Source: Hirudinaria manillensis (lineage: Eukaryota > Annelida > Clitellata > Hirudinida > Hirudinidae). From it: a stretch of 64,000 bases of DNA. The stretch spans positions 5,677,501 to 5,741,500 of the forward strand of contig CM067526.1 of the NCBI GenBank assembly GCA_034509925.1, in the 5' to 3' direction. The first letter of the stretch is position 1. Each line of letters starts with the position of its first letter. Made by a program: the position numbers and the translations under genes. Positions 27,343 to 38,875 of this stretch are shown here, in pieces. The notes below the pieces were generated by a model, which had not been told where the DNA came from, ran no database searches, and saw only the letters and a program-made list of their open reading frames with translations.

Positions 27343-30300
27343 TTAGGGCTTTTTCCCTTTTGTTTTAATGCTTCTATTATTATTTTTTGCTTTATCATAA
27401 TCCACCATGGAATAAGTGCTATCTACATTCTGATACTCCTGCAGCTCGTTTTGTTTGAACAGAGCCTCTCCGTACAAGTTCCCGGTGCCGGATAACAAAT
27501 CCGACCGTTGATAGTCGGAGGAAGCCTTTTGGAAACTCAGGGCACTGTAAGAGTCGGAATTATCCAAATCGTTTTCACGAGAGGCTTCCTTCTTTGACGA
27601 GAGCTCTTGCACGACTCGAGACATCTTGACGTTCGAAGCGTTAATCTTTTGGAGCTGCGAAGGTTTTGGCGGAGGAAAGGCCCCGGCAGAAGGAACCTTC
27701 GGCTTTCCGGGTTTGGGAGGTACTCCGGCCCGATGCTCTTCCGGCTCACTTTTCTTTTGATCGGCATAAACTTCGGGTAATTTGGGAAACTTATCTTCGC
27801 CGTCGAGTTTTCCGTGAACCTGTTTAATCTCGGAATATATTTGGTTCATGTGTTCCTCAGTGTAGTCATCGTAGTCGCTGTCGCTGTTTTCGTTTTTATT
27901 GGAACTTTTGCTTGCGTCAAGTGCCTCAGTTTTTGTATTTATGCACTCTCTGATGTTGTGACCTGGACAATTACTGAACATGAAAAGACCTTCACCTTTT
28001 GGACCAGACTTGTGACCTCCCTCTAATAAGAACGAGGTGGAGGAGTAACCGAAACGTCTCACGTGCCTGAGTTGAACGAGTGCAGTGTTTAAAAATGGAG
28101 ATTCAAAACAAGCAACCATATACTTCACAAAAACCTTAAGATTCTACTTTACAAATTTCAATGTGAAGAATAATTTTTTAAATATGTTGAAATAACATAA
28201 CTTGAGACAAATATGCACTCTGAAAGCAATAGTTCTTCAGGATAAACATAAACACAGATTTATTTGTTTACAGAAAAGTAATCTGGACATCCTAATTAAA
28301 GTTCAATAATTAACATAAATATTAACATGAATATTAATATCGAAATTACTTGAAATGCCACGAGACGATATAATTCTTCCAGGCGCAGAAAAGAGTGACG
28401 TGGTTGTTGGAAATGACGATCGTTCCGTCCCCCACGACACCGTTTCGCACGGAAGCTGCGGTCGAATCGACGTCCACTCGGAAGGCAAAAGCTGAGGGGA
28501 AAAGTAATTAAATAATTAGCCCATAATTTCATCCTGCCAACGACCGAGCGAGCTTGCCAGGCCCGCAGAGGTAATCATCAGAAATTATTAATTGCCGAAT
28601 TAATGATGCGAATGCATTTAGAATCTGACGTTTGGTGTTTTATGAAAGATCAGTGGCCATGAATTTGGCCATGTTGATGCTATGAGTGAAGGGATTGATG
28701 GATGGTTATAAAATAAATCGTTAAATCACTGGCACCAACTGTTTTTGGTATTGTTGGTGTCGTAGAAATTTTCATCAATCTCGTCACAGCTCTGATCGAT
28801 TTTCTTTAATGTACTGATGTGCTCTTTTTCAAGTTTCTTCCGGTGCCTTTTGAAAAATATCATTAAAACACGTCATTAAATTTGTTCTTCTAAACTTGGT
28901 ATTTATAAAATCTTTAAAAGTTATTACAAGATGTTCAATCAATTATTTGCCAATGTATATAAATATTAGATACTATTTCTGGTCTATTAGATTTATAATC
29001 AATTGCAATATCCTGATTCATGTGGAGTTGTAACACATTTAGTAAAACAATAACTGGTTAATAATAGCACTCATGCTGACATTTTTAGAGAAAATAGGTT
29101 AAATGTGAAAATACAAATTAAAGTTAATAAAAATAAACAACTCTTATCAAGACCAAGTGATAAAATTCCAACATTAAAATGTCAACAGCTTCAAAAATCA
29201 CTGAAAAATTAATGTCCCATGCAACACATAAAGTGACAAATCTCAAAACAATTGAAAGAATAAACCCAATATATTTTAAAGCAATAAAATCCATCATTTT
29301 GGTTACTCAACAATTTCCAAAACAAACTTTCTTCCAAGGTCCAAAGCCTTCCTTAGGGCTTCCACCCAAGATTTAAGATCTTCTTTCTGCTGGAACCAAA
29401 TATTCAGCGGAGCCGTTGTGGAGTTGAGGTAGTTGATCTTAAGGAGGTGTTTTGAAGGAGTTGTTGACTTCTGGTTGCACTCCTCGATGCTTTTCACTTG
29501 ATCCACAAGGTATAAGGAGAAACGGGGACCCACCGGATCGCCCCCTGCGTACAGTTCGTAAGAATCTTTCGGGATGTGATACCAGTCCAACCTGGCTTCC
29601 GAGTGATTCGCCGATTGATACAGAAATATTTGAGACTGTATGATCTGAAAGTCAACGATGCACAATTTCAAATGCTCTTGTCAAGAATTTGATATAGTCA
29701 GAATCATTACTAAATACAAAGAACAAGAAGTATTGCCAGAGCACTAATACTAGAGATTTTCTATATCAAAGTATCATTAACACAAGGATATCACTGCCTA
29801 CTCTTTTTAGTGAGTGATGTTAATACACTTTCTAAAAATTGTTAAATATTAAAATATATCAAAAGAAAAATAATAATGGCTGGAACAAAACAAGGATCAT
29901 ATGCAAAATCAAAATTAGCAACATGTGGTACAAATGTTTCAATAATTGTATTATTTAATATAACAATTATAATTAACTCCTTTTGCCCTAATTTTTTGCT
30001 GCTGAATAATGAAACAAAGTAAATTATAAATTGAAATTAATTCGTCCAAGGCAAAAGTGATAATTGGAATTAGTAGGATACCAGAACAGGATGTTCTGAA
30101 ATACTAATTACAGCCTTTGATTCTCTCAATTTCTAAACCAAAAATAGAAAATTTCAAATAATTAGCTGAACTGACTTCAAAATCACATTTAGTTATGAAG
30201 TAAAATTTCACAAATATTTACTTAACAAATTATTTTAGTGAAATAACTTAAATAATCAATTGCTTTACATGAAAGATTGCTTCTTGGATCAAGTTTGTAC

Positions 30301-30625
30301 TTGTTTCTACATAATTTAGGTCAGATTTATAATTTTTACTACCTTAAAATACAAAAATCGCATTAAAAATATTACCAAAGGCATATATGTCTAAAAATTA
30401 TAATAAAAGATCTATCAAGTGATCTTAATAAATGGTCACAGGTGAAAATTAGTGAAAAGCATCAGTTATTAAATTAACCATGATTCACTTGACTCAATTC
30501 AAACGTCATTTTTCACTTCAAATCAACTTACATAACTTTTCAACATGACAACCTCAACACCAAATTCCACTCACTATTTCGGAATGTTTCATCCAAACTA
30601 TATCCGTTTTTGCCGCATCTTCCAT
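27343..30625 (-). CDS. DOK-family adaptor: PH domain, IRS-type PTB domain, Tyr/Pro-rich tail
   Basis: Proposed exons right to left: 30625-30575 (tentative), 29644-29307, 28846-28740, 28491-28350, 28066-27343; joined phases give 453 aa. The 338-bp exon encodes most of a PH domain (FLYQSANHSEARLDWYHI, terminal helix LKSWVEALRKAL). Exons 4-5 encode an IRS-type PTB: VVGDGTIVISNNHVTLF, then HVRRFGYSSTSFLLEGG and GEGLFMFSN. The tail has candidate kinase/SH2 sites (DYDDYTEEH, IYSEIK, EYQNVD with a Grb2-type YxN) and SH3-type proline motifs (PPKPGKPKVP, PPPKPSQ). DOK proteins dock on phosphorylated receptor tyrosines at the membrane and recruit RasGAP, Nck or Grb2. The first exon (MEDAAKTDIVWMKHSEI, with a perfect GTGAGT donor) is the weakest part: the usual first PH strands with a basic KRW-like segment are not obvious, so an exon may be missing. 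Confidence 0.85.
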
Positions 30626-32514
30626 TCTGTGAGCAATTTCCCAAGAAAAATGGCAAATGATAAAAGTGCACAGATGTTAAGCCTCGATCCAACCACTTTA
30701 GTTTACTTCCAATTCTATTGTGACCAACGGAATTCTCAACCGACAAAAATAAAAATCTAGACTCCCAAGCTACTTTCTTTCGCCGAGAATGCTCGAATTA
30801 TATAAGCAAAACATAATAGCGAGGTGGGTCGGCTAATTAAATAAGTTGCCGAATAATTGATTGCGTGAGTTTGAATGAATAATCATGACTTAATGGGGAC
30901 CGAGAGTGGCCAATCATATGTATGACTAAAGCTTAGTATTTCCTACAATCTCAACAATTAATATTTGTATGCGGATGAAAATTCTTTCAATTCCCCCATT
31001 CCATTGACCAAAATGAGCCCTTGCTGTAAATGCCCAAACTTCCTTATTCGATCAAATCAATTTCCAAAGTACAATTTTAATCGCGCTCGTGAAAGTTTGG
31101 CAAGTTTTTATTGCAAATAGCGAATAATTTAATAAAACTTCAACCAGGACTTGGACTTGTTGACAATATTATCTAAGAGTGTCTGTTAAACAGAGCAGAC
31201 AATCGTTCGCTTTTGCTCGAATTAATGATGTTATTAACAGTGGCGGATCTAGATTCTAGAACACTTTCGTGGGGCAAACTTTGGAACGTAGGGGGAGTGG
31301 AATCTTTGCCAGTATCGGGGAAATTTGTTTAAACATTCAATTTGCAGATTAAATCGACCCTTCTCCAGTCGCCAGGAGTGTTGTCTTAATAGTTTTATTT
31401 ATTTATTTTTGAAACGAACAAAGGGCCGAAACCTCTGACACGTTCCGAAGAACAAATGTAGAACAAATAAAAAGTTATTAAATTTTATCTGGGGAGGGGT
31501 GATAAATGTATCTCGGGGCACATGCGGCCCGCGAAGCACTTTTTTGCGACCGGTAAGGTAATTGGCAAACCTGTGTTTCGACCAGTCTATAATACTAAGT
31601 AGTAACTACTAACTACCATATTTACATAGGCATATCCCCTCTGAAACATGTATCGGCAACATCGTCTTATCCGTTCAGAATTAACATAACATTACATAAC
31701 ACAATAGCTCTTTTATAGTGGTTAAGCAGACCGAGTTCTGTATTATAACCATACCTATTAGAATGTTTTATCAATTTGAGAGTTACAAGAGCATTGCATA
31801 GTGTTGTCTTGTTGAAAGCATTGTTTGGTTGCAGTCTAGCGTTTTCCAGTCTGATTTTGGTGATCGGAGATATCAAAATGGTGAATCTGAAAATCACTCG
31901 TTGAACCAAGGCAAGAAATATTAAGGATGTGACAGTAATGTTTTTGTAATGACAGAGAACCTCCATTAACAAGTCAAATTTGTTTCGAATTTATCTGAAC
32001 GTTTATTTCAAAAATAATGTAATAAAGAAATCCTTGCAATATAATCATTAAAGTAAATTATTAAAATAATAACAACAATCATAAAAATATTTACTGTATT
32101 TGTCATCATCAATGACAATTCGTCATCATAACCTCCCGCAATAAACTCACTTTTAGCAAGGGAAGGTGGTGCCCCGTGGCGCAATCTATGTTGATCGCAA
32201 CTGGACAACATGCTCAACCTGAATCTAATGATCGCTTCTGCGTTTCCAAAATCAAATCAACTCAATGTACTTCCACTCCCCCATAAAGTAGTGATCAGTC
32301 ATTTGCACGACCGAGGATCCTAGATTTAGCAGACCGGTAGTTTTCATTTTGGTTGTCCTAGGCTCATTTTATCCTCAAAAATTGACCAAGTTTAGATTTA
32401 TAGTTTGTCCCAATAATAAATGGTTAATGCCAGCTACAAGAATAATTCACAGAAAAATCCCAAGGTCAATTTTTCTCGTATCGCATGAATGCAATAAAAA
32501 TGCAAAAATGATGC
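30626..32514. other. Intergenic region between DOK and SFI1-like genes
   Basis: Upstream flank of the DOK gene and 3' flank of the SFI1-like gene. At 31238 it begins a stretch starting CAGTGGCGGATCTAG, with GCGGCCCGCGAAGC near 31527, resembling ends of hAT-type DNA transposons. No protein-coding frame is convincing. Confidence 0.5.
31238..31570. mobile_element. Possible non-autonomous hAT-like transposon fragment
   Basis: CAGTGGCGGATCTAG at 31238-31252 matches the terminal sequence seen in many hAT-type elements (CAGxGGCGGATC). A GC-rich internal patch at about 31500-31545 is unlike its AT-rich surroundings. No matching inverted terminus or clean target-site duplication was found, so it may be a relic or a chance match; the end coordinate is approximate. 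Confidence 0.3.
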
Positions 32515-35500
32515 TTAAATATACATTTGATTTAGCAGATGTTTAGCTCTTTTGGCAATTAATATGCATTTTGATTCTTCTCGACGATATGCCAGTGTCA
32601 ATGCTGATATTTCATTCTTTAGCTGCAATAAAACAAACTATTAATTGAAGTTAATTGAATCATCTTGTTAATCCTGGTACATTCCAAGAACTTATGCAAG
32701 CATCTCAACCAGAAATTATAACTAAACAACAGAAGAGGATTATTCTTAGGAAGGAAAAGAATATTTTCTTTAAAAAAAATTAATGACTTTTTCCAGAAGC
32801 AATTGGACATTCATCGTATGGTGCGCATCATCTCCAGCATGGGTTTTGCAGTTCATTATTTCCGTCAACTGCTCACGAATTTCCAAGGCATGTCTGCAAG
32901 TGAAACAAATTATTAGACAATTAGCTGAATTAACGTAATAGATTGTAAATAATATAATTTCAGTTATTTTTTTTTGTGAACTTGGTGCAAGGCAACGCTT
33001 AAGTTCCTGACATTTCCTACAAAATCAAAAGACTTTGATGCTTGTTCGCATGGAACTAGCTAAAATGCCATGCTAGAGCAAAATGGCTTTCCCTATCCAA
33101 ATTTTGACAACCCTATAGCAGACTTTTACTTTTTATTTTGTTGCTTTAACAATAACAATTACAATAATGCTTTAATATTCAAATAATTCCTTTTTTTTTT
33201 ACAAAGAACAAAGAAATTAATTACTCAAGCTTCTTTTTCAATCCTTGAAAATCTTTAAGTCTCATTCTGATTTGTTCAAGTTCTTTCAGGCAATCATCGT
33301 TCATGGTTTTAAAGTTGCTTTCATCATCATTACCATCATCATTTCTTTTGTCCAAGTCCCCAGAAGTGGTCCCTGACAAATTCTGTTGAGAATGTATTTT
33401 TTCAACTGACTCAATATTATAATTTTGGCTCAAAATGTCCATAAAAGATTGATCAGAGTGCATTGATGTGTTTTTAAAAATTGAACACAGTTTTGAAATG
33501 ATGTCTCCCTTTTGACATGCGTTTTCATTTGACCATGACCTTCTATTAAACTGATTGTGAGTCAAGTTAGCTTCAGAATTATTTTGAAACTGAAGAAAGT
33601 GCCCTGTCGTAATGGGAATTCCAGAGAGATTTCCACCCTTCGAGGATGGAAAGTCATTTCTGTCCTCATAATCAAGTTCAACGTTGACCCTTTTGACATT
33701 CTGAGGATTTAATCTTATTTCTTTTCCTCCGTAAGCTTTCTGGAAGTTTTCAGAATAACGTTGCTGTGTTTCAAAGCGATTCATGATTTCTTCAGGAGAT
33801 GGGAACCCAGATGTCAATTTGAAGGTATTAGTTTTACCATTGAATTTTGCATGCCTAATTTTGAAGGCATCTTCTATGACATGTTTAAGCTGCTTTGGAA
33901 CTATTTGTTGAAATGAAGATCTTTTCTCTAAGTGTTTAACATCACTGGAAGTCATGTCGATCGAATGATCTGAAGCAAACGACGGCTTGTCTTTCTCTGC
34001 CAAACCGAAAGCATCTGGAGGGACGAGTCGTTTGGAGTTACTCCCCAAGTGGTGCGTAGAAAGCAACAAAGGAGGAGGTGTGGCGAGCATCAAATGGCTT
34101 TTATCAAGCGGTGGAACAGAGTTCTTCAAAATGTCTTCTGAATTGATCTCAGTTTGCACCAAGGTGTCTCGTACAGAAGGCTTATCGTCTGCCATCACGT
34201 TGGCATCAACATTCGATTTCAAGCAAACCTGCCTTAACAACAAATGTTACAATTGCTATACCAACAAACCTTCTTGAAATATTTCTTAAAAATACATCTT
34301 CTTAAAGACCATTTAATGCAATTTAAAGTTGGATCACGTTGGGCTCTTGGTAATAACCATTGGACAACTCATCAGTATATAAATAATAATTATTAAACTC
34401 ATTACTGTTGCATCATTATGATAATTATGATAACATCAATTGACCTTTCTGGACAGATGAACTCAATTATCAGTGAGAAGTTATTGGTATTCAATGGTTG
34501 AACCATCTTTAAAGTCATTCCTCCCTTAAATCGGTCCATTGCAGGTCTTGAAGCTTTTGTGTCCTGAGGTAAAAATATTGACTTTTAAACAATAGAAGCA
34601 TATAAATGTTACTTATTAAAGACAAGCACTGAAGCAGGTCCAGGCAAAATATGAAGTATTTGAAAATAATATTCATAAATAAATATACTTTTAAATAATG
34701 TTTGTATATAAATAAATATACTTTTAAATAATATTTGTACTGACACCAGCCTAACTCCTTCAATGTAAACTTACTTCTTCAAGCAAAATTTTGATGTTTT
34801 CCTTTGAGCTGACTTGAGACAAATTATTGTTCTTAATATCAACTTTGCTGTCATCATCAATGTTGTCACCATCATCTCCATATTCACTATCACCACATTC
34901 ATCATCATCGATATTGTCACCATTATCTTCGTTGTTGTCTTCGTCACAATTATCTTTACTATCATCATCTTTGTCATCATCATCATCATCATCAACATGC
35001 TTAACAGTACCCTCACTACACTCAGCAACTTCGCCCTCTTCCTCTTCCTGATGCAAGTTGTCATCCTGATTACCATCACAGTCTTGACTGATTACATTAT
35101 CATCAACATCATCGTCATCATCATCATCATCTACATCATTATCTTCGTTATCGCCCTTTTTTTCTTCTTTTTCATGTTGCTTTCTGAAACAGTCATCTTT
35201 GCATTCACCTTCAACAACATTCGTGATTAAGTTCCCCTTATTTTCTTCAGTAGAATCTTCTTCAAAATCTTCAAGGATCTCAGACTCTTGTCTTTCAACC
35301 TCTTTGACAGAAGCAGTATCACATCCACCATTTACAGAAACATTCATTTCCTTTAAACTTTGTCCATCTGATGGAGTTTTGATCTCCTGAAATAAATTGT
35401 GTCCAAAAGATTTCAAGTCTTCAGACAAACTTGTTGTTCCTGGAGAATCCTGGAGAAGTGGTTTTATGGCTAGGCATTGCATAACATCATTTTGAATATT

Positions 35501-35878
35501 ACTTTTCTCTTTGTCACTATCATTGCTAATGTCACCAAAGGGCTTGAATAAATCTTTAAAAGTATTTTCTGTAAAAGATTCATTAAGAAAATGTAAATCT
35601 GCTTCGCAAATATCATTATCTTTAAAATATTCTTGACATGTGTTTAAATTATCAATCCAATCTAAACAATTCCTGGATTTATGTATTGCCTCCCTTAGTC
35701 TTTTTTGTTTTTTATACTTGGTGTAACAATTCCACATAATAAATACCTGAAAAAATTTAAGGAGTACACTAGTTAATCACATCAATGACTGGAAAATAAT
35801 ATAAACCTTGGAAGTCAAATTCATAGACCAGAACCATAACGCCGTGATATATTTATGGTAATCTTCCTCGAAATCCAT
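32515..35878 (-). CDS. SFI1: SFI1-like coiled-coil protein with a long Asp-rich region
   Basis: Six exons right to left: 35878-35807, 35746-34775, 34563-34445, 34232-33225, 32893-32788, 32622-32515; phases agree, giving 794 aa. The start Met (MDFEEDYHKY) follows an in-frame stop. Residues about 12-45 (ALWFWSMNLTSKVFIMW, then CYTKYKKQKR) resemble one SFI1 centrin-binding repeat (hydrophobic/Trp, Lys-rich). The C-terminal about 110 residues (ELEQIRMRLKDFQGLKKKLE ... ISALTLAYRREE ... KHLLNQMYI) match the helical C-terminal segment of vertebrate SFI1. Exon 2 encodes an Asp/Glu-rich low-complexity stretch from GAT/GAC runs (34830-35160). SFI1 acts at centrioles with centrin. Unlike human SFI1 (about 23 repeats) only one repeat is visible, so this could be a short paralogue or another SFI1-C-terminus protein. 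The last-but-one donor (GTCATT) is weak. Assignment is by remembered family pattern, not a search. Confidence 0.6.
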
Positions 35879-36589
35879 GAGTTTTCATAACATTAAATGG
35901 CTATTTGCGCATTAGGCCTAAAATAATTTGTGTAAAGCTGGCATTTTTTATGGAACAGGCGAACTTAATGGTTGTTAGGTCACCGTTACCAATATAAACA
36001 ACTGGACCACAAACATTGACGATGTCCTCTCTAAGCTTACTAGGATTAATCAACTAGTATTACACTTAATCAAACATTATTTATCGTTTTAAATAAAAAA
36101 CAGTGTCACATGTGGTCACTTAACAAGCGCAGTAGTGATGTCTGACCAGTATTGCAACTGCTAATTTAAAACATTTTCCATTAAATTTTTATTAAAAATA
36201 TTTTTGCTAACAATTTTAATATTTTGAACGAAGTTATAAAAATCAGTAAAGTTGCTGGTAGCTTCATTTCCTTCGAAGCAATTGGTCGCAGCTAAGAGGC
36301 ACCAGCCAATAATCTCAGTCGTTTTAAATTGGTGTTATTTTTAAAATTTCGCCTCTTGGAGGAGACTCGCAAAAGTTGAGATTTCTTCAGAATTTGGGCA
36401 AACTTTTATATAGAAACTTTGTCCTTCATATTTTTGGTGAGTCGCAAGTTAAGTTGTGCGTCGCATTGAGGTTTGGCCGTCTAATTTCTCCAAGTCAAGC
36501 CAAGTCTCGCTCCGCTCTTTCGATTGAAATGTCCAAAATATGCCGAAATTTCAGCTTTGGTTTTTGCACAGATAAAATCATTTACGAAC
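35879..36589. promoter_or_regulatory. Divergent cell-cycle promoter (SFI1-like / cyclin B3)
   Basis: 711 bp between the two start codons. It contains ATTGG at 36281-36285 and CCAAT at 36306-36310, i.e. two CCAAT boxes in opposite orientation with 25-bp start-to-start spacing, and a CHR-type TTCGAA at 36272-36277. Paired CCAAT boxes plus a CHR are typical of G2/M genes driven by NF-Y and DREAM/MuvB in animals. No TATA box is evident. Confidence 0.5.
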
Positions 36590-38875
36590 ATGGATGCAAC
36601 CGCAACTAAAAAGAGGAGGGCTTTGTCGGATGTTTCAAATGTGAGGTTTCTTAGGACTTCGTTGATTTGAGTAACCGTTGAGACTATTACAACACCTCGC
36701 TACGTTGTAAATCTAGTCAATTGTATAAGTAGCGAGACATTTTGCTGTTTTTTTTTCTTCGTATGGCTCTATTATTTGAATATGAAAATATTAGGACAGA
36801 AAAGTGGTGAATATGTTGTTGCAAATAGAAGTTTATTTCAAATTGAATCTTATTTGAGAAGAAAGGAAACAATGCCGGTGCAAAAAAGAAGTGTTTGGGC
36901 CCGGCTGTAGTCGCTCAAAAAGTGAATTCTAAAGCCAATAAGAACACAATCATCACCAGAAAATCTTCAAGAACTGTACAGAAATCTTCAGTAGATAAAC
37001 TTCTACCCCCAATAGAAAGGTCGTTATAATTAATTTGTGATCCTAAGGAGCTTGTGAGCATTAAGTTGCAACAAAAAGTAATTGCAACTTCAAACCAAGA
37101 TCGTTGCTAATTTCAGTAGGTTAACAGTTAGTCAAGAAACTCAAGAGGATGTGACCAAGGAGAAGGAAAACAATGTTCCACAGGAAGGCAGGGTTATTGA
37201 GGTTTGTCTTGTTTGATTTTTAGCACATGCATCTCCAGCATGTAATTGACTGATGCTGCTGCAGGTCTGTTTCTATCCACGATCTAATATAGACTCGCCA
37301 AGAAGTCATGTCTTGCATTATTTTGCAAATTCATCTTCTATGTCAACCTTACCAGGTAAAAGAGGTGGAGAGACCACTGAATTGGATCAACGTCGACACG
37401 GATACATCGTGCACGTACTTCCTTACGGAGTACGTCGCGGATATCTTCCAGTATTACAAAGACAGAGAGGTATGATTCTTAGCTTCTCCCAAAAGCATTG
37501 GGAGTAATACATCTGCTATAAAATGACCGATTTGTTCGTCACCTTTTTTTAAGATTAAATAGATAAGCAACCGATTAAATATCTTTTTTATTATATTTTA
37601 AATATTACGTCGTTACCGGTCCGCCTAACGATCGAAGACGATCGCATTCCCAAGCAATCGTAACTTTTGCAGCCGCTTTTCCGAGTGAAGGACTACATGA
37701 CGCCCGATCGCACGGAGGTGTCGATCGACATGAGAGCCGTGCTCGTCGATTGGTTGGTGGACGTCCAGCAGAGTTTCGAGCTCAACCACGAGAGTTTGTA
37801 TTCGGCCGTCAAGATGTTCGACCTTTACCTCTCACGAGTCTGCGTGTCCAAGAGCAAAATACAACTTGTCGGAGCTGTTGCCCTCAACATTTCCTGCAAA
37901 TACGACGTACGTTTGCGGTTCGATCAACGCTTTGAGACGCCTTTCGGGATTTACATTCGTTCGACCGAACTTGCAGGAAAGGACTCCTCCGGTCTTGGAC
38001 GACTTTGTATACGTCTGCGACGACGCGTACAACAGAAACGAATTCATAGAAATGGAGAAGTCCATTCTGGAAGAACTGAACTTTGACATTGGCTTTCCTC
38101 TCTCGTACACTTTCCTTAGAAGGTTCTGCCAGGTCGGTACGATTAACGTTTCGCGTCGAAGGTTTCCGAGAACGTACGAGCGAATATTTTCGTGTCGGAA
38201 CGTACCGGCACGGATCCGCGGGATCGAATCGTTCCGATTGCAATACGACTTTTGATATTGAGCGATATAAATCGATTTGCAGTGCGGCAGAGTGAGCGTG
38301 GTGACCCTGACTCTGGCTCGTTTCATTCTCGAGACGTCCCTCATGTACTACGAATTCGTCGAAGAAAGCGAGTCTGCCATGGCTTGCGCTGCCTTGTATT
38401 TGGCCATGACTATGAGAGCAGAGGGATCTTGGGTACGTCCTCATGTTTGCAACCGATTCGGGTCCCTGGACGGACAGAAGGACCTTTTTCTAGAACGAGG
38501 CTTTTTATTAAAGATGACGTTTTTTTTTGTTTTCAGGACGACACTCTCGTCCATTACACAGGTTACGTGCCGGATCGGTTCCGAGCCATCGTCCTCTGCT
38601 TGAACGGCCTCCTGAATGCTCCGACGTCCATCATGGACACCAAGTCCATCAAGTCCAAGTATTCGCACAAGTGAGTCCCCGACGTTTTGCAACGGTCTTA
38701 GGCATACGTCGAACTACACGAGTCGTTAACTATTAAAATAATAACGACGCTAACCTAACGAGCGATGAACATTCGATGACCTATCCAATCACTTCTCTCC
38801 AGGGTCTTCCACGAGGTCGCCAAAACCGTCCCCCTCAGCAACCAGCAGCTCCTGGAAGTGATGTTGCCGCATTAA
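36590..38875 (+). CDS. CCNB3: Cyclin B3, complete
   Basis: Nine exons: 36590-36640, 36859-37019, 37117-37201, 37356-37469, 37673-37906, 37977-38132, 38283-38432, 38537-38670, 38803-38875; phases agree, giving 385 aa. N-terminal destruction box RRALSDVSN (residues 9-17, full RxxLxxxxN) and a KEN box (87-89) mark it for APC/C degradation. The cyclin box starts at MRAVLVDWLVDVQ (about 157) and continues with FELNHESLY, DDFVYVCDDAYNRNE and a C-terminal box ending KYSHKVFHEVAK. The DDF.Y.CDDAY and KYSH.VF.EVAK signatures are B3-type rather than B1/B2. It partners CDK1 (or CDK2) in mitosis and meiosis. Exons 5-8 are clearly more GC-rich than the introns, giving long antisense frames. An in-frame-looking stretch at 37265-37355 just before exon 4 is treated as intron because exon 4 needs the CCAG acceptor at 37355. 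Confidence 0.96.

Noticed and set aside
34814-35230. 138-codon Ile/Val/Thr-rich and 74-codon Ser-rich plus frames
   Set aside because: Antisense of the Asp/Glu-rich exon of the SFI1-like gene.
37265-37355. Possible extra cyclin B3 coding sequence (VCFYPRSNIDSP)
   Set aside because: It follows a CTGCAG acceptor but is out of frame with the cyclin core; using the CCAG acceptor at 37355 gives an in-phase join RVIE-VKEVERPLNW.
37832-38444. 170- and 186-codon minus-strand frames opposite cyclin B3
   Set aside because: Antisense shadows of GC-rich cyclin B3 exons, crossing their introns; no homology and no splice logic.
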